DNA of 64,000 nt from Aureobasidium sp. EXF-3400 (lineage: Eukaryota > Ascomycota > Dothideomycetes > Dothideales > Saccotheciaceae), in assembly GCA_024195585.1 (NCBI GenBank), contig SWBL01000041.1:124001-188000 (forward strand), read 5' to 3'. Shown here piece after piece: positions 56,147 through 64,000 of this stretch. Position 1 is the stretch's first letter; each line of letters begins with the position of its first letter. The notes below the pieces were generated by a model. That model made no database searches, was not told the DNA's origin, and saw only the letters and a list, made by a program, of their open reading frames with translations. Made by a program: the position numbers and the translations under genes.

Positions 56147-56904
56147 GATACGGACAGGGTGTACGGACGAGAGATGAAGATTGACGTTGTATGTGGATAT
56201 GAAGTACTACACGTGCTACCTGTCGTGCATGAACCCCTGGTTAGGTTCGACTAATTAGCACTCAAACAGAGACCCCTATCGTTGGCGACCCTGAGTCACG
56301 CAAACACTCTTTTGTCGTGTCGAGGTACAAATTCAGCTGGAAAGAAACGAACAACTGAAGGAAGGATGACGTCTTGTTATATACCGATAACCAGGCGCCA
56401 AGAAGAAGCATTACGAAAAGCATACGAGGCAGGCTGAGTTCTGGTCGAGGGGCAGAGTCACACGGCAGAGACTATTATGTAGGCAATTCTCGTCATGTTG
56501 CAAGTAAGCGGCATTGCGTTGGTACAGATAAGGCGATATTGCGAGATAGATGGCAGAGGAATGATGCAGGCTAGGGTGAAGGTGAAACCAAGGCACATAT
56601 CGTTGCTCGGGCCAGTTCAACAAGCGTTGGCAGCGAACCTTGCCCAGGTCACCGTCGTCAGTTCGGCTCTTGCGAGAAGGTTGGAAGCCGCATGAAAGCC
56701 CCTAGCCTTCGCTTTTCCCTCCAAAGCATATTATTTCCGTCGCCTGAGACTCTCAAACCTTGCTCTGACACATCTTCTGTCACGTCGTGCTGTCGACATC
56801 TCGTCGCGACGACGCCATAAGCACACCCCCACGGGCAACAACGGGCGGGGATTCGACTAACTGTTAGGTCATGAGAGTGCACAAGTAGACATTTCGTCTT
56901 GGAT
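56147..56904. other. Intergenic, upstream of the long disordered-protein gene
   Basis: A 758-bp interval that should include the promoter and leader of the gene starting at 56905. The short frames here have no domain. No RNA gene or repeat is recognised. Confidence 0.5.
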
Positions 56905-59900
56905 ATGGAACGCCCATATCAGTTTTCCGACGATCGAGACGGCGCGCGTTCACCTTTGTACGTGGACCCTTGGTCTTCTCGGTCGCGACGACTAACGTAG
57001 CGTACAGCAACCAGCAGCTGCTCAACCCCGTTACACAGCCGCCGGCCGCCTCTTTCAAAACGAATGTGAATCGTAGTAAAACACGCAAATGGGCAGAGGC
57101 CAAGAACTATTCTTACGACGGCGACGACTGGGGCGGTTATGACCCTTACGACGAATACGGCAGTTACGACGACAAGCAGGACCCTCCTCTACCTGCTGCC
57201 TCGCCGAGACGCAACTCGTTCGAGGCTGGTGAAGAGGTAACAGCCTTTTCTTCTGGCCAGCAGCAGCAGCAGCAGTCGCCTCCTCCGCCTCCGGCACATA
57301 TCACTCCCACCAAGCCGCAGCCTCTCCAGCCAGCCTCGCAACCACAGAACGACTATGGCATCCGCCGCGACTTTTCCCAGATTGCTCACATCCCGCCGCC
57401 CTTGAAGACGAACACCTCGCCTCAAGTCGTTCGCGAACGCTTTCCTGCTAGGAAGAGCAGTCTACAAACCAGTTTGCCGTCTTCACCTGCTCAACCTGCT
57501 CAGCAGTTTGTGGCTCAAGAGCCCGTCTCGCCTTCTGCCGACGCTTCTGCCGCTGCGAACGCTGGCAAACCCCTGCCATTCATCCGTCCCGCCGATATCT
57601 ACAGGCGTATGGAGGAGGAGCGTTTGAGGGAACAAGAATCGAAAGGCCAGATCGAATCAGTGCCGGTTAGACATGAGGAACACCAAGGCTTTACAGTCGA
57701 GAGTCCTATTCTGGCAAAAGCGATCGGCGCTGATGTTGCTGGTACTGAACCAGCCCCTCAAGAGCAGTCAAAAACTGCTTCATTGGGTTCTGCTCTACCA
57801 GCAGTCAGCCGTGTCGCTTCTGGCTTCGGCTCCGAGTTCTGGAATGCTTCTGAATTGTCGAGTTCGCTGAACACTGCCGACAATCTCTCGCCAACCACTA
57901 CGAATACTGCTCCTGTAGAGCCTGCTGAAACTAACAGTGTGGAGAATGCCTCCCATGAATTGCAGGATGCCGTGAGTCAAGCATTCGAGCGACGGGATGA
58001 CTTGTCTGTACCTCCCACGCCCATCTCCCGTGACAATTCTCAGTCGGGCCATGGTTCCGATACGGCAGGGATAAGTCCTATTATGAGTCGAGTCCCGAGT
58101 GCTGCGACCGCCGAAGCAAAAGCACGACTAGCTGACAACAGAGACATGGGACCCATCGCTGAAGAAAGCAGCTTACCTGGTAGTCCCAGCTCCCGACCCT
58201 CATCTCAACAACAAACCGTCACCAAAAGACATACTCCCACACATTCGAGACATGTATCGGCCGAGTCTTTCAGTAACAGTCCTGCCAGAACTCCACAACT
58301 TGAATACACCAAGAGGCTTTCGACTCCAATGTCGGCAGAAAGTACGAGTATGCAGGCCGAAGAAGCTGGTTCGCCTGTTGATCCACCCAGCAAGCCTATG
58401 CCTGTCGCTTCAGTCCGGGTGATTGCACCTTCAGCAGATTACAGTCGCAGGGAGTCAGACATTGCTGCTGATGCAACCTCAAGCTCACCAATCGAGACTG
58501 CCGAGGCCGCGAATGCTGCCAGAACACACTTCCTTCAAACTCACGAGAGGGTCAAATCACCTGTGATCGGAAGCCCTGTTGATCGCAGTCCTTCTCCTAT
58601 CTCGCGCCAAGGATCTCCTGGACCTGGCAGAGTCCGTGATCTTGCAGGCAAATACAACGAGCTTCACACACTTTCAAGAAGTAGTTCTGCCATGTCTTTT
58701 GGATCCCAAAAGAGCGACAAGATGTCCTTGAGCAGAAGTGGTACTTTTGATAGCACCACTAGCGAGACTGGTGATATGACTGGTGACGACAAAGTTATCC
58801 AATCCATCGAGCAAACACCCTCAACTCGTCCAGACCCTACTAGAGGCCCTAGCTTCCGGCCACACTTGCCCGGTGAGTGGGTATCGTATGTAGGAACTCC
58901 TAGTATGGAGATGCCAGTGGCACAAGAAGCCACCAGACGTAGCGACGAAAATGCAAGAGACGACGCCCAGCTTGACCAGAGCACTCCTCGGCAAGCAATG
59001 TTCCCCTCTACAGAAGACTTTGATCCGACGCCTGCAACCGTCAAGCAGCCACTTGCTCACAAGGACATCCAACCAAAGGAGCCTAGCCCCGTGGATACTC
59101 TCAAGAATGCAGGAGAGGCATTAGGTGCTGCTCTGCTATCCTCGTTCGGTCAGAACCATGGCACTAGAGACTTTGCTCAGGCAGAGCCACAATCCCCTGA
59201 GGAGGATGCGGCTGAACCTCGACCATCAGTTGGAGATGTTTATCTCAGACCCTTGATGGTCGATCGTAAAGCTTCATCCATCGCTTCAAGTGTTGGTCCC
59301 ACCCCGCCAGCCAAGGACACACCTGACGGACTCAGCGTTCCAGGCTCATCTGGCTACTTTCCTCCACCAACACTGCGCATCGACTCTGATGCAATGTCAC
59401 CAGCATCTGACTACTCGCCTGCCGATCTGGAGAGTGATCGTCTGCGTAGAGAGATTGAGAGAAGTCTTACTCCTCAGCTCCATTCTGAGCACCAACGGAT
59501 CCGTGATCAGGATGCTCTGGATGCGCCAGCAACCCTTCGAGATCTACAGAAAACTGAGGGCCTCCAAACTGCTGAAGCTCAGCCTAGATCGGATGTGCAT
59601 GCTATTGATGCTGCTCCTACAGCATTGCAACCAACTCCTGCCGCAAAAGCTGATCTCCTTGGCAAGCGTTTTAGCTTCGAGAGGGACGCAAGCAAGTCCA
59701 GCTTGTGGGGTGAAGTTGGTGAAGATGTGAAGCGTGCTTCTTACGAGCGACCATTATCTGGTGTCGGTCTGCATGTGGTTAACACAAATGTGAGTAGCAG
59801 TAGTGAGTCAAGTGCCTCATCTGTTAGAGAGATTCCAGCCGAAGCTGTCGAGGAATTTGCGAATGCACCATTGCAGACTGTCATCAGTTCGCCATCGCCT

Positions 59901-62900
59901 GTAGCATCATCCGATATCATCGCAGCTCCTACAGTAGGACCGCCTGTTGCGACAGAAGAGTCAAGAGAAGAACAACCACTTCCTGCTATTCCTATGGAGA
60001 CCGAGACACCACTGGCGCCCTCAACAACCACAAACACCACCACGGCAGCTCGGATTCCCACTGTCAGAGAGATCATGGCGTTGAAGTCGGTTGATGAGCG
60101 TGTCAATACTTACAACTCTTCGCGAGAGCAGATTGCCTCAATGGATACTGGTCTTAGCAACTGGCTTAGTTCAACTCTTTCCTCTCATCCTGAGCACGCA
60201 CATGTTGTTAAGGACGCAGCAAACAAACCTGCGACTACAACTGCCATTGGTGGCAGCATTCGCTACAAGCCTCAGCCTGGTAACATCATGAAGATGGCCA
60301 GAAAGGGTCTTAGTGGTGTCACAAACAGGGAGCCTTCGGGCTCTCATGCGGCTGATCCTAGCCAAACATCTTCTACCATCGAACGCCAAACCTCCAACAC
60401 ACCCGGTCGCACGGCCTCGGCACAGCATGGAGGCGTGGAAAAGATGCAGACAAAGGGCAAGGACCTGTTGCATTCCGCCGGTATGTTCGGTGGTAAGGCC
60501 ACCGTAGGGGCTAAAGGCCTATTTGCGAGAGCAAAGGGTAGGCTTCGTGAAGGTGGAAGTGAGAAGGTAGATTGATATTTTCCTTCTGTTTGACGATCCC
60601 CTCACTGATCTTTGACGTTCTTCTTGACTTTCTTGCCGCATGCATTTCAACGATACAACCTCATGTTCCTGCGATGCTTATCTTTAGCGGTCGCTTTTCC
60701 CAGCCGGCGAACTTGTTTTCTTTGCAACTTCAGCATAAGCGTTGAATTTGGGAGGGAGGCATTGATGATCTGAGTAGCAGGTTGCATGTACCGTTTCGGC
60801 TGCGTAATGTGAACTGAATAATCCCCCAACTCATCCCTCATTCCAAGATCTTTTGAAGAATGCATGTTGATAGGTGTGTTTTCACAGGCTTCCGGACGCG
60901 CTACGCCCAGCAGCAACGCCGTGCTTGCCTCGCCGACTTCTCCAGATGAGCGTGGCAGCAAAGCCAACAACCGTTTCTCCACAGCGTTCGGCCGTTTGGG
61001 ATCTTTGTCTCAGTCAAATGCAGGTGCTCCGCAACCCCCTAACGGTGGTCCGCAAGTCGTTGTATCACCAACTGTAGGACAGCCTTCTGCATCACCATCG
61101 GGCAATGGAGATGCATATATTGCTCCATGGATGGACGACAAAGCAGGTGCATTAGACAAGGATCTCGTGAACGAGAGATTCAAGAGAATTGGTCTTTTGC
61201 CCAGTCCTGCATTTGGAGGGTCGATGACCTCGCGTGACTCTAATGAGAACATAAAAGCGACTCGTGAGAATGACGATCAGATGTCACAGCTGGAAGGAGC
61301 GACCCATTCAGATGAGCTCAGCAAGAAACTTGACAACGAAGCTTTAAAGGCAGCCACCGCAGACGTTCTTGCTAAACCAGCTGCACCTTCGCACGTGGAG
61401 GAAACCGTTCCCGAGCCACAAGCTGACCTACCTGCTCCAGCTCTAGGTGCGAACAATGCTGGACCATTGTCAGGCCCCAGCGAGATCACATCAGAGCATC
61501 CTCGTCCTGTCGAGCGCACTTCAAACATTAACAGTAGCCCAACACGTCGTCCTGTTCCTCAACAAACCATCACCGATGAACAGCCTTCGTCTCGTAGATC
61601 TTCGGTCTCCAGCTTTCATCCAGATGACAACGACTTGGCAGAAACTTCGATACCACTCAAGAGGAGTGTGAGTCCGCTGGGCGTCGAGTCGACTTCGCAA
61701 CTACCTATCACTTTCGAGAAGACCGAGCCGGAGAAGACGAAAGAAGACACAGACGAACCCCGACCTCGAATTGTCAGTCGCAGCAGTCTTCCATCCCAAC
61801 AACGTCCCCAATCGCAATCCAGACAGTCATCTTGGCAATGGAAGAGCTCGGGTACATCTCTGGTCGGGCTCAACCAAAGTCAAGGAGATGCAACAGCTTC
61901 TCCAGTCAAGTCCAGATCAGTGTCTGGTCAACCTATCAGCTCCGGCCCTGTGAGTCGTGCCGAATCACCCATCTCATTCTTGGAGATGGCACCGACTCAA
62001 AAACAAAGGAGGTGCACTACACCTGGTGCCTACTCGTCTGAAAATGTCGACGCGATTCCTGGGGCACGGGTAGAACAGCCTTTGACCACAGGGCCTCAAA
62101 ACCTCACTTTGGCACCAGCTCCTTACGAAGTCGGTCGTATGGCCCCGATCGTACAATCACCTGTCGAGATGCAGGGCCCTTGGCACAATGATCAGTCCAA
62201 TGCAACTATGGGTCCAGGACCTGGTTTTGGACCTGGTGCGATGTACAACCAGCCTGGCACCATGAGCAGTGAACAGATCATCTATGAGGAGCCGGTCAAC
62301 CGAACTTTCTCGCCAACTGTAATGGACCCTCGTCAGCACGATAGCGAGTATCAACTCCCCGGTGTTGGGCCCCCTGAGGTGACTCAAGGTTCACGTAGGA
62401 GCAGGTTCTTTATGAGAAGTCCGGTTCAGAGTCCAGTGCAGGTCGAACGCATTAACCCCAACGCAGTAGCATTTGATCACCAACGTACTTTCTCTGGTGA
62501 CGAAGTCCCACTCACGCAATCTGCGCAAGAGAAGCGAGAAAAGCGTCGCTCTGGCATGTTCAGTGCGCTCAGCCGCGGTTCGAGCTTTTCTGGTCTGTCT
62601 GTCATGAACTCAGATGGAAGACAAAGCCGTGGCAATGACGTTGCTCAAGCTGGTTCGCAGCAGCAAGCTTCAGCTCAACAGACATCCGCAGCACAAAAGG
62701 CTAGAGAAATCTCAGGTGGCAGCACAAGAGGCAACACACTCAAGAAAATGCAGCGCTCGTCCACTTCTGCCGGCACATCCAATACACCGGGTACTCCTGA
62801 TGCTGAGAAGAAGAATAAGCGCTTCTCACGCCTTGGTTCAATATTTGGACGATCCAACTCGGAAGCCAAGAAAGCTAACAAGCTGGTCAAGAGCATGCCC

Positions 62901-64000
62901 AAGACTCAAACCGATCGCGTTCCAGAGGCTGCCGTAGCTGCAAGAGCAAATAACATGTCGCCACAGAATATCCCTCCACCTCCACCTATGGCTATGGGTT
63001 ATGGCGTGGACAATGGCATGCAATCGCAACAGCACTGGTCAGATCAGCTTGATCAGCAGAGTGGTGCACCACCACCTCCTGGCGGATGGTATGCACCTAC
63101 CTCCAGAAGAAGCTCTTATCATCAAGATCAGCAGGCAACGTTGCCGCAAATCCAACCCACGATGTCGAGAAGAAGCTCTTATCAGCAGGATCAGCAAGTC
63201 AATCTGAGTCAAATCCAGCCTACAGTCTCAGGACAATCGTGGCAATCAATGCCGCCACAGCAACAGCAGTCGCCAGTAATGCAGCCAACTCGACGTCTTC
63301 ACAGCGAGGGTTATCGTCATGAGCCTCGCTACAATGCTCCGGCTGACTACAGGTCGATGTCTCCTAGTCCTTTACGCGGTCAGCGAGGCAGTCAGCAGTA
63401 TGATACCACAACTCCTCAGAACTACCAGCGCACGCCTTCGTGGACTGGTGGACCACGACAGCAGCCACCACCTGGACGCAATTTACCCTGGGCCTCTGCG
63501 GATCAGCAGCAGCAACAGCAACAAGGCTACTTTCCTCAAACCACAATGTCAGGCTCGCCTGTCAGACAAAGTCCCGCTCACTCACCTTCACACTCGAGAA
63601 ATGCATCTTTTGGTAGCATGACCAACATACAAGCTGCAGCACCACCATTGTACCGCAACCCCAGCTCAGGCGCTTTGCAACGCTCATCGAGTCCTTCCAT
63701 GTATGGAGCCACACAGCCATACCAAGTGCCTATGCCAGCGGCCACAGAAGCCCAACTCATGTCGAAGACTCAACAGGACTGGTATCCTAGATACGCAATC
63801 GGATCGCCAGGACCGCCACAGCAGGCCAGCACACCGGGAATGTACACCAGAAGCTACAGCAATAGCAGACCCGGCAGCTCCAATGCCAACTATGGAGGTT
63901 TCGATGACATCCCAGAGGCCGAGTACGCCAGACCTGGCTCCGCCGGTGGAATGATGATGCCTCCCCCTCCTCTTCCACAACTGCACTCGCCACAAAGTCC
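56905..64000 (+). CDS. Very long Ser/Pro/Gln-rich protein, 3' end outside window
   Basis: Model: 56905-56957, 57008-60566, 60888 to the window edge, at least 2,241 codons. Exon 1 is chosen because the long frame has no ATG at its start. The ATG at 56905 (MERPYQFSDDRDGARSPF) splices through a 50-bp intron with a GACTAAC branch site in correct phase. Near the N-terminus, KTRKWAEAKNYSYDGDDWGGYDPYDEYG is a compact conserved-looking motif. Most of the rest looks disordered, with many S-P and R-x-x-S sites, a poly-Gln tract, and a basic region KRFSRLGSIFGRSNSEAKKANKLVKSMPK. The third part is linked by a candidate 321-bp intron (donor GTAGAT, acceptor TTTCACAG), unusually long here. The two parts may be separate genes or an isoform choice. 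I recall similar fungal proteins but no established function. Confidence 0.75.
57258..57275 (+). repeat. CAG microsatellite (poly-Gln)
   Basis: Six CAG units in frame encode a short glutamine run in the long disordered protein. Such tracts often vary in length between strains. Confidence 0.85.
63102..63227 (+). repeat. 63-bp tandem repeat with RRSSY motif
   Basis: Two diverged 21-residue units (SRRSSYHQDQQATLPQIQPTM, then SRRSSYQQDQQ...) lie head to tail. Each starts with R-R-S-S, a protein kinase A type consensus, inside the long disordered protein. Confidence 0.85.

Noticed and set aside
56970..57007. Start of the long disordered-protein frame at 56970
   Set aside because: The codon is TTG, not ATG, and the segment is intronic in the model that starts at the ATG at 56905.

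Overview
The window is nuclear DNA of a filamentous ascomycete (Pezizomycotina), most likely a Dothideomycete of the black-yeast type. This is inferred from many small spliceosomal introns (about 46-75 bp, mostly GTAAGT/GTATGT-like donors, CTAAC/CTGAC-like branch sites and CAG/TAG ends), dense genes on both strands, several Zn2Cys6 regulators, a Het-C homologue, and typical fungal housekeeping genes (PRP43, ORC6, CMS1, SmD2, RPN5). I assign no species. Several genes were rebuilt by joining exons across GT-AG introns, so their coordinates are splice models read by eye.

Layout. 0.4-9 kb: an F-box-like protein, a Het-C family protein divergent from the DEAH helicase Prp43, then Orc6. 10.1-22.0 kb: one gene for a giant protein of about 3,933 aa, mostly coiled coil, with about three membrane segments, repeated cysteine-headed blocks (often D-P-C-K) and a tandemly duplicated exon-plus-intron unit near the 3' end. 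22.6-30.1 kb: a likely amine-catabolism cluster of Zn2Cys6 regulator, small EutQ-like cupin, FAD amine oxidase and a divergent amino-acid/amine permease, with GATA-factor motifs in the promoters. 30.4-33.4 kb: a PNPOx-like flavoprotein, a CxxC hypothetical protein and tRNA-Ser(GCU). 33.6-38.7 kb: a Zn2Cys6 regulator divergent from a Gfo/Idh/MocA dehydrogenase, then a nucleotide-sugar-type transporter. 39.1-47.1 kb: two Zn2Cys6 regulators, an MFS sugar transporter and a divergent kinase of the AnmK/levoglucosan kinase family, read as an anhydrosugar-use locus. 47.7-56.1 kb: a membrane-anchored F-box protein, Cms1, SmD2 divergent from Rpn5, an FSH-type serine hydrolase and a small putative mitochondrial protein. 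56.9 kb to the edge: the 5' part (at least 2,241 codons) of a very long, Ser/Pro/Gln-rich, probably disordered protein.

How the genes work together. Two neighbourhoods look like catabolic modules. In the first, the permease would import an amine or amino compound and the oxidase deaminate it, under the adjacent regulator and general nitrogen control. In the second, the MFS carrier would import an anhydrosugar and the kinase convert it to a sugar phosphate, probably under carbon catabolite repression. The substrates are inferred from families and gene order. I saw no transposon, CRISPR array or rRNA gene.
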